Assembly: GCA_002869885.2 (NCBI GenBank)
Contig: NEWR02000009.1
Span: 136,170 to 200,169, forward strand
Length of the DNA: 64,000 bases
DNA from: Nitrospira sp. CG24C
Lineage (GTDB): Bacteria; Nitrospirota; Nitrospiria; Nitrospirales; Nitrospiraceae
Direction of reading: 5' to 3'
A program made the translations under genes and the position numbers. How positions within the stretch are numbered: position 1 is the first letter of the stretch; the number at the start of each line of letters is the position of its first letter. Under the pieces are notes generated by a model, which saw only the letters and a list, made by a program, of their open reading frames with translations, ran no database searches and was not told the origin of the DNA. Of the stretch, positions 42,229 through 51,928 are shown piece after piece.

Positions 42229-42549
42229 TCAATATCGAGGGACGGTTCCATCTACCTGGGTTGACCAGGCGTCGATCCCTCCCACTAAGTTTTTCACTTT
42301 CGGAAATCCCTGTTGAAGCAGGAAGTTCGTTGCATCGGCGCTTCTCATGCCATGGTGGCAGATCGCAATGATCTCGGAGTCGCGGTTTAATTGAGCGAGC
42401 GATTGAGGAAGTGTTCCGAGGGGAATTAGGATTGAGCCATCCACCTTTGCAAGGGAATATTCCCATTCCTCCCTCACATCAACCAGAACTAACTTGTCTC
42501 CGTTATCAAGGCTTTTCTTAAGTTCTTTTGGGGAAATGGCGAAGTCCAT
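42229..42549 (-). CDS. Single-domain rhodanese
   Basis: A 106-residue protein with the rhodanese fold: LVDVREEWEYSLAKVDGSILIPLG, then active-site C64 in CHHGMRS and the C-terminal GGIDAWS. These cytosolic proteins carry sulfane sulfur on the cysteine. AAGGAGG lies nine bases before the ATG at 42549. Convergent with the epimerase gene. Confidence 0.92.
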   Translation of the reverse strand: MDFAISPKELKKSLDNGDKLVLVDVREEWEYSLAKVDGSILIPLGTLPQSLAQLNRDSEIIAICHHGMRSADATNFLLQQGFPKVKNLVGGIDAWSTQVDGTVPRY

Positions 42550-42949
42550 TGAGAGACCTCCTTGTTTAAGATCATTATCTTATGTGAGGGGTGAAAAGCT
42601 TGTCAATGAGCCTGAGTCAATGGGGCCGACAGCTCACTCAGTCCGGCCTTATCTGAGATAGACGTAAGCAACTAGTGGTGGCGGTATCTTTTTTTTGAGA
42701 AATAGAGTGAGGGAATGTACATTTTTGTTGATATTTCGCCTTTATGTGGTAATACCAACTTAGGTTTAGGCATGGGGGAAGAGCTGGCAAACAGTAGAGT
42801 TGAACTTGAAATCATAAGATATTGATAAATTGCAATAATCACTTGATTTTTCTGTAGTAGGCCCAGGAATTGCTTTATTATTCTATCGAGAGAGAATGGC
42901 GGGGGGCATCGCAGGACCGAAAAGTTGTTTTGCAGTGGTTACGCCCCTT
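42550..42949. other. AT-rich spacer, no gene seen
   Basis: Roughly 400 bases between the divergent rhodanese and cutA genes. The middle (about 42690-42890) is much more AT-rich than its surroundings, with T-runs and TGATAAATTGCAATAATC. It probably holds the two promoters; I could not settle on boxes and see no gene. Confidence 0.4.
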
Positions 42950-43282
42950 ATGAAGAAGTCACCAGCGCAAATCCTTGTGGTTTTGGTTGCGGTGAACAGT
43001 CAGAAAGAAGCGGTCAGGATTGGCGAAGGAATGGTGAATGCTCGGCTGGCTGCCTGCGCAAATATCATTACAGGGGTTCAGTCGATCTATCATTGGAAGG
43101 GAAAGGTCGTCAAAGCCAAAGAGGTTCTGCTGATATTGAAATCTACAAGGCTGCGGTATCGTGCACTTGAGAGGGCGATCAAGACGATGCATACGTATGA
43201 GACTCCTGAGATCATCGCGTTACCGGTTAAAGAAGGTTTTGAGCAATATATTGGGTGGGTATGTGAAGAGACCCACAGCTAA
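42950..43282 (+). CDS. cutA: CutA-type divalent cation tolerance protein
   Basis: A 110-residue trimer-forming protein of the PII-like fold. Family blocks: NARLAACANII (~24-34), YHWKGKV (~43-49), EVLLILKS (~54-61) and TYETPEIIALPV (~77-88). The ATG at 42950 gives the family length but has no good ribosome site; an ATG at 42896 in the same frame (GAGAGAG upstream) would add 18 residues. The cellular role of CutA is still debated. Confidence 0.88.
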   Translation: MKKSPAQILVVLVAVNSQKEAVRIGEGMVNARLAACANIITGVQSIYHWKGKVVKAKEVLLILKSTRLRYRALERAIKTMHTYETPEIIALPVKEGFEQYIGWVCEETHS

Positions 43283-43314
43283 TAGATAGTGACAGGGCAT
43301 TACCAAAGTTAGGG

Positions 43315-43343
43315 TTGACTGAAGCAACCTGGGTCGGTACACT
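43315..43343 (+). promoter_or_regulatory. Sigma-70 type promoter for the M23 peptidase gene
   Basis: TTGACT (43315-43320) and TACACT (43338-43343) with the ideal 17-base spacing, 55 bases upstream of the start codon. Confidence 0.65.
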
Positions 43344-43397
43344 CGCAGTGAATTATTGTAGGAGGCGGGTGAGCCCATTCAGCAGGGGGTGAAGATC

Positions 43398-44435
43398 ATG
43401 GGACAAGTGAATGGCGTAGAAGACAGCGATGCCTATACCGTAGTGATCTTTCGTGGCTCAACTGCTAAGCCACTACGGTTTAGTTTTCACCGCAAATTTG
43501 TTAGTAAGCTATTGATTGCAGGAGCTATTTTTGTTCTAGTCGATATTCTTGTCATCTCGCATTATGTGGTAAGAACCGGTGAGGTTTGGGAATTGTCGGC
43601 ATTCCGTGATGAAGCCATGAGTGCGCGGGAACAGACCGCAGCCTTTTCTGGCGCGGTTGATGATCTGAAGAAGCGTTTAACGAGTATGAAGGAAGTCAAT
43701 CAGCGGCTTCGTGTCATGCTGGGAATTGAGCCTACCAAAACTGGGGACATGGTTAATGGCCGAGGTGGTGTGGATGGTCCCCTTCCTGATGGCAATACTC
43801 TTCCTTCCTATGAGAAGGCCCTCACGAGCGACAATGGGGCTCAGCGCCTCAGTTCAGTAGAAGCTGGTCAGAATGCTCTGGTTGGCCAAACGAGCCTATC
43901 TGGAGGTTCGAACGATGTTACTGAGCAGGAAATGATTGCCTCGGTCAAGGAGGGTATCGATTGGCTGTCGAAGGAAGCTACGATTCAGGAACAGTCGCTT
44001 GAAGAGTTGTCGTTAGCTGCCGAAAACAAGTCCTCTCGATGGGCAGCGACCCCATCAATTTGGCCGGTAAAGGGGTGGGTCACTTCCGGGTTTGGGCCAA
44101 GGGTTTCTCCATTTACAGAAAAGCCCGCATGGCATGATGGGCTAGATATTGGAGCTGCTGCCAATGCACCTATCCAGGCACCGGCTCAAGGCCGAGTGAC
44201 AGCAGTCGGGTTCGATCCTAAACTGGGGAATGTTGTAAAAATTGACCATGGATTCGGCATAGAAACGCTCTACGGCCACCTGGCCAAATCGTTAGTGAAA
44301 GAAGGGCAGCGCGTAAAGCGTGGAGAAGTCGTTGCCTTGGTTGGCAGTACGGGACTAGCCACGGGCCCCCACTTGCACTACATGGTCAAGGTTCATGGTC
44401 AGGCGTTAGATCCGGTAAAGTACATCCTCGAATAG
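43398..44435 (+). CDS. M23 family peptidoglycan endopeptidase, membrane-anchored
   Basis: A 345-residue protein: one membrane helix (about 39-58), a coiled-coil region (about 75-110), a Ser/Gly-rich linker, and a C-terminal LytM/M23 domain (about 235-345). Zinc ligands are visible in HDGLDIG (~252) and GPHLHY (~325-330). It faces the periplasm and either cuts peptide cross-links or acts as an EnvC/NlpD-like regulator; both HxxxD and HxH are intact, favouring activity. The ATG at 43398 has GGGGGTG eight bases upstream; a GTG at 43389 is less likely. Confidence 0.9.
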   Translation: MGQVNGVEDSDAYTVVIFRGSTAKPLRFSFHRKFVSKLLIAGAIFVLVDILVISHYVVRTGEVWELSAFRDEAMSAREQTAAFSGAVDDLKKRLTSMKEVNQRLRVMLGIEPTKTGDMVNGRGGVDGPLPDGNTLPSYEKALTSDNGAQRLSSVEAGQNALVGQTSLSGGSNDVTEQEMIASVKEGIDWLSKEATIQEQSLEELSLAAENKSSRWAATPSIWPVKGWVTSGFGPRVSPFTEKPAWHDGLDIGAAANAPIQAPAQGRVTAVGFDPKLGNVVKIDHGFGIETLYGHLAKSLVKEGQRVKRGEVVALVGSTGLATGPHLHYMVKVHGQALDPVKYILE

Positions 44436-44460
44436 TTACGGCTTCCCGCTTAATCACTGG

Positions 44461-44491
44461 CTTGTCATCAACCGATTAGATTGATGACAAG
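44461..44491 (+). terminator. Hairpin after the M23 peptidase gene
   Basis: CTTGTCATCAA (44461-44471) pairs exactly with TTGATGACAAG (44481-44491). No T-run follows, so termination would be weak or factor-assisted. Confidence 0.5.
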
Positions 44492-44548
44492 GCCACACTG
44501 AATCTACCTCTTTCATCCAACACAGCCACCGAATCGGCTCAATTCCTA

Positions 44549-44557
44549 TGCTATACT
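44549..44557 (+). promoter_or_regulatory. Extended -10 promoter before fhs
   Basis: TGCTATACT is an extended -10 element (TGn plus TATACT) 43 bases ahead of the fhs ATG; the -35 region is weak, as usual for this promoter class. Confidence 0.45.
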
Positions 44558-44600
44558 GCCGCTCTGCTACGGTTGTAGAGATTGTGCCGTTACTCAGCCT

Positions 44601-46283
44601 ATGACAGATATTGAGATCAACCGATCAGTAAAGGCGCGTCCAATTCAGGACGTTGCCGACCAGCTTGGCATCCAGACCAGCGAGTTCTTTCCATATGGAA
44701 GACTCAAGGCGAAGGTTTCGCTTGATGTACTCGAGCGACTTCACGCTACGCCTCTCGGCAGGTATATCCTTGTGACCGCCATTAATCCGACCCCGCTGGG
44801 AGAAGGTAAGACGACAACTTCCATCGGGCTTGCCATGGGTCTTTCCCGCCTTGGCCATCGAACGGCCGTCACGCTTCGCCAGCCTTCATTAGGGCCGGTG
44901 TTTGGGATCAAAGGGGGGGGTACGGGAGGAGGAAGGGCGCAAGTCCTTCCGATGGAAGATATCAATCTTCATCTGACTGGCGACGCCCACGCTGTATCTG
45001 CCAGTCACAATCTCTTATCAGCATTTGTGGATAATCACCTGTTTCATGGGAACGGGCTTAAAGTGGATCCCAACCGGATCACCTGGCCACGGACGTTGGG
45101 AGTCAGTGACCGGGCGTTACGGCAAGTCTCGCTGGGAGAGGGGACTGCGGGTCGCACGGGCCAGTTTGTGATCACCGAAGCTTCCGAAGTCATGGCGATG
45201 CTCGCATTGGCATTGAGTCAAGCTGATCTGCGACAGAGGCTTGGGCAGATCGTTATTGGATTTACAACCGATGGTAAGCCCTTGCGGGCAGAAGAGTTTG
45301 GATGTGCCGGATCCATGGCGGTCTTGCTGAGAGAAGCGCTGTTGCCAAACTTGGTTCAGACGCTGGAGGGAACCGCAGCATTCGTGCATACGGGTCCGTT
45401 CGGTAATATCGCCCATGGGAATTGTTCGATTCTTTCCGATGCTATTGCATTGCGTTGTGCGGACTATGTCGTTACGGAAGCTGGATTTGGGAGCGATCTC
45501 GGGGCGGAGAAGTTTTTCAACATCAAGTGTCGTCGTTCAGGATTCAAGCCTGCGGCGGCTGTGGTGGTTGCGACGCTTCGCGCGCTCAAGCTTCATGGCG
45601 GAGGAGGAGCGGTCAAAGTTGGAACACCGCTTCCGGCAGGGCTTACCGGGCCCAACCAGGAGGCATTGGTAAAGGGCTTTGCGAACTTGGAGCAGCATAT
45701 TGCGAACGTGAAAGCCCATGGGGTGCCAGTAGTGGTGGCGGTCAATGCCTTTATCGATGACCCGGTGGCTGAGCTGGAATGGGTTCGAGAACGGTCTCGA
45801 GAGGTTGGGGCGGTGGATGCCGCGGTCTCAACCCATTGGGCCGATGGCGGGAAAGGGGCTGAAGAGTTGGCAGAGGCAGTGGTCAGCGCCGCAGCGAAAT
45901 CGTCTACGTTTAGGCATCTATATGACGCCGCCTGGCCGATTAAGAAAAAAATCCAGACCATTGCCATGCAGATGTACGGAGCTTCGTCCGTGTCGTTCGA
46001 TGCACAAGCCGAACGAGACATTGAGGTGGCGCAGCAGCTCGGACTCGATCAGTTGCCCATCTGCATGGCCAAGACGCCGTTATCACTGTCGCACGACCCG
46101 GCATTGAAGGGGCGCCCGTTTGGGTTTACGCTGCCAATCAAAGAGGTGAGAATACTCGCAGGGGCTGGGTTTCTGACGGCGGTCTGCGCAGGTATTCAAC
46201 TCATGCCGGGGCTGCCCAAGAAGCCGGCGGGGGAACGCATTGGAATCGATCCAGGTACAGGCGAGATAATGGGACTGTCCTGA
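44601..46283 (+). CDS. fhs: Formate-tetrahydrofolate ligase
   Basis: A 560-residue enzyme joining formate to tetrahydrofolate at the cost of ATP, feeding one-carbon metabolism. The ATP-binding stretch NPTPLGEGKTTTSIGLAMGL is near 62-81; KGGGTGGGRAQVLPM (~106-120), HLTGDAHAV and GFGSDLGAEKFFNIKCR (~300-316) are diagnostic. Full length for the family. Three bases separate its stop from the convergent hflC. Confidence 0.96.
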   Translation: MTDIEINRSVKARPIQDVADQLGIQTSEFFPYGRLKAKVSLDVLERLHATPLGRYILVTAINPTPLGEGKTTTSIGLAMGLSRLGHRTAVTLRQPSLGPVFGIKGGGTGGGRAQVLPMEDINLHLTGDAHAVSASHNLLSAFVDNHLFHGNGLKVDPNRITWPRTLGVSDRALRQVSLGEGTAGRTGQFVITEASEVMAMLALALSQADLRQRLGQIVIGFTTDGKPLRAEEFGCAGSMAVLLREALLPNLVQTLEGTAAFVHTGPFGNIAHGNCSILSDAIALRCADYVVTEAGFGSDLGAEKFFNIKCRRSGFKPAAAVVVATLRALKLHGGGGAVKVGTPLPAGLTGPNQEALVKGFANLEQHIANVKAHGVPVVVAVNAFIDDPVAELEWVRERSREVGAVDAAVSTHWADGGKGAEELAEAVVSAAAKSSTFRHLYDAAWPIKKKIQTIAMQMYGASSVSFDAQAERDIEVAQQLGLDQLPICMAKTPLSLSHDPALKGRPFGFTLPIKEVRILAGAGFLTAVCAGIQLMPGLPKKPAGERIGIDPGTGEIMGLS

Positions 46284-46286
46284 AGA

Positions 46287-47147
46287 TTAGCGCTGCTTAA
46301 GATAGCGGAAGAATTCTGAGTCTGGACTCATCACCAGGGTGGACTTGTCTTTGAAGGTTTTCTTGTAGGCTTCCATCGAACGAGTAAATTCGAAAAAATG
46401 AACATCTTGCCGGTAGGCGTCGGCATAGACCTTGAAAGCCTTCGCATCCCCTGCGCCTCGCAACTCTTCCGATTCCTTGTACGCCTGAGCTAGAATAATC
46501 TCCCGATCCTTTTCCGCTTCTGAACGGATTTTCTGCGCTTCCTCAGCGCCTTCTGCACGGTATTGTTTTGCTTGTCGTTCCCGCTCAGCTTGCATTCTGG
46601 CAAACACGGCCTTCTCGTTCTGCTCAGGAAGATCGGCACGTTTGATTCTCACGTCCTGAATCTCGATCCCATAGGCGGACGCTTTTTCATGCGACCGCTG
46701 GGTTACGATTTTCATGAGATCAGCACGGTGGTCCGCGACGATTTCTAGAAGATCATGACGTCCGAGTTCGACCCGGAGTTCTGAGTAAATAATGTCGTTG
46801 AGCCGTTGCAACGCTCCCCGTTGAGTTTGAAAGTTCTGATAGACTTTCAGTGGGTCGACAATCCGCCATTTGGCGTAGTTGTCAAGTAGGAGGGTTTTCT
46901 TGTCCTGGGTGATCACATCTTGCGCATCTGAGTCGTAGTCCAGCAGGCGCTTATCGAAGTAGGTGACCTCTTGAATAAACGGCACTTTCACGTAGAGCCC
47001 CGGCTCTGTGATATTGCGAACAGGCTTCCCGAGTTGGACCACGATCGCATTCTGGGTGATGTCTACGGTGAAGAGCGGTGAGGCGCCTAGGAAAAACAAC
47101 CCGCTGATGGCCACCGCCAGTGCAATGATGAATCCCTGTTTGGTCAT
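46287..47147 (-). CDS. hflC: HflC, SPFH/band-7 membrane protease modulator
   Basis: A 286-residue protein with an N-terminal membrane anchor (about 5-25), an SPFH domain (about 25-190) and a charged coiled coil (MQAERERQAKQYRAEGAEEAQKIRSEAEKDRE). HflK and HflC form a large periplasmic cage around FtsH. Its ATG overlaps the hflK stop (ATGA). Confidence 0.93.
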   Translation of the reverse strand: MTKQGFIIALAVAISGLFFLGASPLFTVDITQNAIVVQLGKPVRNITEPGLYVKVPFIQEVTYFDKRLLDYDSDAQDVITQDKKTLLLDNYAKWRIVDPLKVYQNFQTQRGALQRLNDIIYSELRVELGRHDLLEIVADHRADLMKIVTQRSHEKASAYGIEIQDVRIKRADLPEQNEKAVFARMQAERERQAKQYRAEGAEEAQKIRSEAEKDREIILAQAYKESEELRGAGDAKAFKVYADAYRQDVHFFEFTRSMEAYKKTFKDKSTLVMSPDSEFFRYLKQR

Positions 47148-48199
47148 GGTTTGTGGTCTTCAGTGGGGGTGCTGGTCATGGGTTTGTGGCGATCGAGTGG
47201 AAGGTATGGAAGCATACGATCGGCTGCCTTGCCATCAATGATGATTTTTTCGACGTTCGGGAGGATTTCTTCCATGGTTTCGATATAGATCCGCTTGCTG
47301 ATGATGTCTTTAGCTTGATTGTATTCTTTCAGGGTTGCCAAAAACCGGTTGGCCTCACCTTGGGCGCGATTCAGCCGTGCCTGGGCGTTGCCCTTGGCCT
47401 GGTTCACCACCTGAGCCGCTTCACCTTGGGCTTTGGGGAGGATGTCGTTGCGATAGCTCTGAGACTGGTTGATCAGTTTTTCTCGATCTTCCTTCGCATT
47501 CGTTACATCCTTGAACGCAGCCGCCACGGCCTCGGGAGGGCTGACGTCCTGGAGCTGGATGGCTGCGACCTGGATGCCGCCCTGATACTGGTCAAGAAGG
47601 GTTTGCAGGAGTACCTGGGTGTCCTGCTGGATCTGGGCTTTGCCGGTCGTCAGCGCCTCGTCGATCTTGCCCTTGCCGACCACTTCCCGCATAGAGGCCT
47701 CGGCAGCTTTGCCAATCGTCTCATGGATTTCCGCAACGCTAAAGAGATAATTTGCCGATTCTTTGATCTTGTATTGCACAATAAATTCGATGGCCAGGAT
47801 GTTCATGTCACCGGTAAGCATCAAGGCTTCTTGCGCCAGCATTTGCTGGCGGCCTTGCCGATCTGTCCGGAAGCCTACCTCGATGCGGTGGAGTTTTTGG
47901 ACTTTCGGTTGTAGGACGGTTTCAATAAAAGGGATCTTCCCGTGAGGGCCGGGTCCCACGGTTCTGACAGGGGCGCCGAACCGCTTGACGACGCCCTCCT
48001 CATCCGGGGCGACGATAAAGACACTCTGCCAAGCAACAAAGACGAGCAATCCCGCCACGGCAACATTTCTGAAACCGCTGGAGGGCATCAGATTCTTGAA
48101 TGAGGGCAGCAGATTCTGGAATTGCGACTGGGCCTGCTTGAGGGCCTCCTCAAGCGGGTCGCTCTTCTTACTCCAAGGATCTTTGGGGTCCCAAACCAT
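47144..48199 (-). CDS. hflK: HflK, SPFH/band-7 membrane protease modulator
   Basis: A 351-residue protein: a proline- and charge-rich cytosolic leader (MVWDPKDPWSKKSDPLEE), a membrane helix (about 47-63), an SPFH domain and a coiled coil rich in Ala, Gln and Glu. It is the partner of HflC, with a four-base overlap. I chose the ATG at 48199, since W-DPKDPW is the typical HflK start; an upstream in-frame stretch lacks that character. Confidence 0.92.
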   Translation of the reverse strand: MVWDPKDPWSKKSDPLEEALKQAQSQFQNLLPSFKNLMPSSGFRNVAVAGLLVFVAWQSVFIVAPDEEGVVKRFGAPVRTVGPGPHGKIPFIETVLQPKVQKLHRIEVGFRTDRQGRQQMLAQEALMLTGDMNILAIEFIVQYKIKESANYLFSVAEIHETIGKAAEASMREVVGKGKIDEALTTGKAQIQQDTQVLLQTLLDQYQGGIQVAAIQLQDVSPPEAVAAAFKDVTNAKEDREKLINQSQSYRNDILPKAQGEAAQVVNQAKGNAQARLNRAQGEANRFLATLKEYNQAKDIISKRIYIETMEEILPNVEKIIIDGKAADRMLPYLPLDRHKPMTSTPTEDHKP

Positions 48200-48499
48200 A
48201 CGAAGTATTTGACCGAAGATAATTGAGAGGATCTCTGTCCGCGCCACCTTAGCAGACTGTCTAGAAGCGACGCAATCACGATAATTTCCAGATTGGTTCC
48301 TCATGCATTCTTGATGTGCATGATGGGATGCCTGTGCTTAGGGGAAAAGTCGGGCCAAAATAGCGGAACTGTGCCTCGCGCTTGGAGATGAGGCGCAACG
48401 GGACTTTCTCAATCGGCTCAAGGATTGCGAGCGTTGCCTGTATGAATTGACCGGTGCCCGGCAATCCGGCAGGCCCTGTGTTTCAGTCAATGACAACAT

Positions 48500-49339
48500 C
48501 TATCCTCGCATTCCGCTCACATAGGCCGCAGTCAGCGGATCACGGGGCTCTTCAAATATCTGCTTAGCCGTCCCCGCTTCAATCAGCTGCCCAGCTCCGT
48601 TTTGCACCCAGAACAAGGCAGCGTAATCTGCGATGCGACGGGCCTGCGCAAGATTATGGGTCACGATCAACACGGTATAACGACTCCGCAGGCCGACGAT
48701 CAGGTCTTCGACGACGCCACTGGAGAGCGGATCGAGCGCGCTGCAGGGCTCATCCATCAGAAGCACTTCTGGCGAGAGAACCAGCGCTCTGGCCATGCAC
48801 AATCGTTGCTGTTGGCCACCTGACAGTGCCAATGCCGGTGAATGCAGGCGGTCCTTGACCTCGTCCCACAGACCCACATCGCGCAGGACTGTCTGGATAT
48901 TGATGGCAATCTGTTCCCGATCTCTGAGCCCGTGCTCGCGCAAGGGGAATTCCAGGTTCTTCCAGATCGAGAGGGGGAACGGATTCGGCTTTTGGAAAAT
49001 CATGCCGACACGTCGGCGCAAGCGGATCACATCGGTGTGCGGAGCCAACACGTCGAGGCCGTCGAGGAGGATGCGCCCCGATAGCCGGCATCCAGGGATG
49101 AGATCGGTCAGGCGATTCAGCGAGGTGAGAAAACTGGTCTTACCACAACCTGACGGGCCCACAAGCGCCGTGATACATCCTTGGTTGATCGAGAGTGTCA
49201 CGTTGTGGAATGCGGGCTTCTGGCCATAATGCAAGCTGAGCTGATCGACGTCGATGAGCGGCTTGGGGACGCAACAGGCCGGTCGCTCCTCCAAGGAAAC
49301 CCAAGGCTGTATACCTGGTATGGGGGTAGATGGCCTCAT
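48500..49339 (-). CDS. pstB: Phosphate ABC transporter ATP-binding protein
   Basis: A 279-residue ATPase: Walker A GPSGCGKT at 61-68, signature LSGGQQQR (~169) and Walker B VLLMDEPCSALDP (~187-199). The FQKPNPFP block is specific to PstB. It powers high-affinity phosphate import with PstCA. The ATG at 49339 overlaps the pstA stop (ATGA). It is the last gene of the pstSCAB run; phoU, which often follows, is missing here. Confidence 0.95.
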   Translation of the reverse strand: MRPSTPIPGIQPWVSLEERPACCVPKPLIDVDQLSLHYGQKPAFHNVTLSINQGCITALVGPSGCGKTSFLTSLNRLTDLIPGCRLSGRILLDGLDVLAPHTDVIRLRRRVGMIFQKPNPFPLSIWKNLEFPLREHGLRDREQIAINIQTVLRDVGLWDEVKDRLHSPALALSGGQQQRLCMARALVLSPEVLLMDEPCSALDPLSSGVVEDLIVGLRSRYTVLIVTHNLAQARRIADYAALFWVQNGAGQLIEAGTAKQIFEEPRDPLTAAYVSGMRG

Positions 49340-50199
49340 ATTGTGACGATCCTCCGGCGCAACCAGTGCTCGGCCAACCACGACGCCGTTCCATTAATCG
49401 CGAGCAGTAAGACGACCAATACCAACGCCGAGGCATAGGCATTGGCGTCCCCTCCTGGGACGTTCATCGAGAGGTCGAAGATGTGAATAGACAGAGCCCG
49501 ACCGGAATCGAGCAGCGATTCCGGCATACGATCCACATAGCCGCTCGTGAAGATGAGTGCAGCCGTTTCCGCAATGGCTCGACCCATTCCCAGCACCAGA
49601 CCTACCAGGAGTCCTGGCACGGCCGCCGGCAACAAGAGATGCACTAGCGTCGTGGTCCGTGAGAGACCTAGGGCGGCGGCGGAGAGCCGGTAGCCGGTCG
49701 GCACGGCGCGGAATCCTTCCTCCGTCGAACGGATAAGGATCGGCAACACCATGCAGGCCAGCGTCAGACCGCCGGAGAGGATCGAGAAGCCTAGTCCCAG
49801 TGTCTTGCAAAAGAAGGCGTTACCGAAGAGCCCAAAAACGATCGACGGCACGCCAGACAGCACATCGAGACTGCGGCGTGTCAGCCGCCCGAACAGACTG
49901 TCATCCGTGGTGAACTCCGCTAGCAGAACCGCGGTGCCGAGGCCGATAGGAACGGACACGCCAAGACAGACACCCAAGATCAATGTCGTTGAGATAAGAA
50001 TGGAACCGATCCCGCCTTCGCGCCCGGCATTCCGAGGGGGAGTAGTCAGAAACGTCCAAGTGATGTGACTCAGAGCGTGCCAGATGATATCGCCCAAAAG
50101 CCAGCAGAAGGTGGCGGTCACGAGAGCTACCGCGCTCCACACCAAGGTCGAGGCGAGTAATTCCCGCCCATCAAGATTTCGTTCCATCATTTTAACCAT
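49336..50199 (-). CDS. pstA: Phosphate ABC transporter permease PstA
   Basis: A 287-residue membrane protein with six predicted helices and the PstA loop SGVPSIVFGLFGNAFF (~113-128) and the coupling motif around ALGLSRTTTLVHLLLPAA (~178-195). It overlaps pstC by eight bases and pstB by four. GGAAGAG precedes the ATG at 50199. Confidence 0.93.
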   Translation of the reverse strand: MVKMMERNLDGRELLASTLVWSAVALVTATFCWLLGDIIWHALSHITWTFLTTPPRNAGREGGIGSILISTTLILGVCLGVSVPIGLGTAVLLAEFTTDDSLFGRLTRRSLDVLSGVPSIVFGLFGNAFFCKTLGLGFSILSGGLTLACMVLPILIRSTEEGFRAVPTGYRLSAAALGLSRTTTLVHLLLPAAVPGLLVGLVLGMGRAIAETAALIFTSGYVDRMPESLLDSGRALSIHIFDLSMNVPGGDANAYASALVLVVLLLAINGTASWLAEHWLRRRIVTI

Positions 50200-51070
50200 G
50201 AACTCTTCCGTGGCTGATCCAGTCTGCGGCGGCGACGAGCGCCGCTATCATCGCCATTAGGACGAGGCCGCTGACGAACAACGCGGCGCGATGGTCCCCG
50301 AGTGCGTAGGCCATTTCGAGCGCAATGTTGGCGGTCAGCGTACGTATTGGACTGAACAGACTGTCAGGCGTTTGTACCACGTTCCCGCAGACCATCAGAA
50401 TGGCCATTGTCTCTCCGATGGCCCGGCCGGTCCCAAGGATGACGCCGGTGAACAATCCTGATTTGGCCGCTGGGAACACGACTCCCCGAATGGTCGCCCA
50501 GCGCGACAGCCCCAACGCAGCCGCGCCACGCACATACTGCTGGGGTACGTTGGTGAGGCTGGCGTTAGCCATTAAGGCGATCGTGGGCAGAATCATGATC
50601 GTGAGGATGACGATTCCGGCTAACAGGCTCGGCCCAGGTGGGCGGATCGCCCCGATCAGTGGAACGAGCACGACGAGGCCCCAGAATCCATAGACGACTG
50701 AGGGAATACCCGCGAGGAGCTCGATCAGCCGTCGGTAGGGTCGTGCAATTGCCGGCGGCGCATAGTAATGACAGAACACTGCGGAGAGGATACCCAGTGG
50801 TGTTGCAATCAGGACGGAGCCGACCGTAGCGAACAGGGTTCCCCACAGCATCGGTGTGAGATTGTACAAACCTTCGGCGGGATGCCAGGAAGGATCGGTA
50901 AAGAACCGTGTGATGCCCACATGCCGCAAGACCGGAAACGCTTCCATGGCGAGGAACGTCACGATCAGAAGCACGATCGTTCCCGCAATCACGGCGACTC
51001 CTCGCAGCAACCAGAGTAGGAGCTGGTCAGTCTGCCAACGGGACGAAGTATTGCTGCCTAATGAGATCAT
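50192..51070 (-). CDS. pstC: Phosphate ABC transporter permease PstC
   Basis: A 292-residue membrane protein with six predicted helices, the AGIPSVVYGFWGLVVLVP block (~124-141) and ALGLSRWATIRGVVFPAA (~201-218), the ATPase-coupling loop. It overlaps pstS by 44 bases at its 5' end, so translation is likely coupled. Confidence 0.93.
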   Translation of the reverse strand: MISLGSNTSSRWQTDQLLLWLLRGVAVIAGTIVLLIVTFLAMEAFPVLRHVGITRFFTDPSWHPAEGLYNLTPMLWGTLFATVGSVLIATPLGILSAVFCHYYAPPAIARPYRRLIELLAGIPSVVYGFWGLVVLVPLIGAIRPPGPSLLAGIVILTIMILPTIALMANASLTNVPQQYVRGAAALGLSRWATIRGVVFPAAKSGLFTGVILGTGRAIGETMAILMVCGNVVQTPDSLFSPIRTLTANIALEMAYALGDHRAALFVSGLVLMAMIAALVAAADWISHGRVHG

Positions 51071-51893
51071 ACACTGCCTTTGATTGGGCGAATTCGATAA
51101 AGGCCTTGGCCAATCCTGCCGGTGAAGTCCGGGTCACGATATGCAGGGGCCGGGAAAGTGGAAAGACTCCTTTCTGCACGTTCTCGGTGGAGGCCGCTAC
51201 GCCTCCGACCGGAAGCAGCTTAATGGGTACCCCGCGAACGGCGTCGTATTCAGCCGTCCCGATGGACACATACCCTATCGCATTGCGATTCCCGGCCACG
51301 GTCTTGACTCCCTGCTCATTGTCACCGATCACAACCTGTGCCTTTATATCCGAACTCTTCAGCTTGAAGTGCTGTAGGAATACTTCCAGCGTGGATCGCC
51401 CGTCAGCCTTGTTGACGACGGTGATCGGTGCATCCACCCCACCGACCGCCTTCCAATTGGTGATCTTGCCTGTATAGATCGCGACAATCTGCTCGTCAGT
51501 GAGGGCCTGCACAGGATTCTCACGATGGAGAATGGGGCAGACACCGTCGCGGGCAACCGGAAACGCGGAGAGATCCCGCTCATCCTCCTTCATCGCCCGC
51601 GAGACCATGCCGATGTCGGAGAGGCCTTGGCGGGCATCGGCGACGCCGCGTGACGAGCCTCCGCTCTGCACATCAATGCGTACGGTTGGGTAGAGGCTCT
51701 CGAAGCGCTTGCCGATTTCAGCGATAAGCGGGGCGAGGGTGCTTGCGCCGGTAATCACAAGCTTCCCAGTCAATTGATCCGCGGCGGCACTCTGGGCTTC
51801 GACTGACGCCGGGATGTACATGAGAACTGCCATCGATAGAGCAACCAGAGGTGCGTATTTTTTCAGCATAAACAAGGCACGACATGTACTCAT
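51027..51893 (-). CDS. pstS: Phosphate ABC transporter substrate-binding protein PstS
   Basis: A 288-residue periplasmic binding protein: signal peptide (about 1-34), then the phosphate-binding blocks ITGASTLAPLI (~47-57), QSGGSSRGVADARQG (~76-90) and SRAMKEDE (~98-105). The ATG at 51893 has GAGGT upstream. Only 35 bases separate it from the arsS stop, so it probably shares a transcript with the arsenic genes; no separate promoter or Pho box fits in that gap. Confidence 0.93.
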   Translation of the reverse strand: MSTCRALFMLKKYAPLVALSMAVLMYIPASVEAQSAAADQLTGKLVITGASTLAPLIAEIGKRFESLYPTVRIDVQSGGSSRGVADARQGLSDIGMVSRAMKEDERDLSAFPVARDGVCPILHRENPVQALTDEQIVAIYTGKITNWKAVGGVDAPITVVNKADGRSTLEVFLQHFKLKSSDIKAQVVIGDNEQGVKTVAGNRNAIGYVSIGTAEYDAVRGVPIKLLPVGGVAASTENVQKGVFPLSRPLHIVTRTSPAGLAKAFIEFAQSKAVYDLIRQQYFVPLAD

Positions 51894-51928
51894 CTAAATA
51901 CCTCGATGGACTGGCCATCGACAATTAT

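Noticed and set aside
42896..42949. Longer N-terminus for CutA
   Set aside because: Possible, but the added residues are not family-like; noted as an alternative only.
51894..51928. Pho box or separate promoter for pstS
   Set aside because: The 35-base gap shows no direct repeats of the Pho type and no -35/-10 pair.
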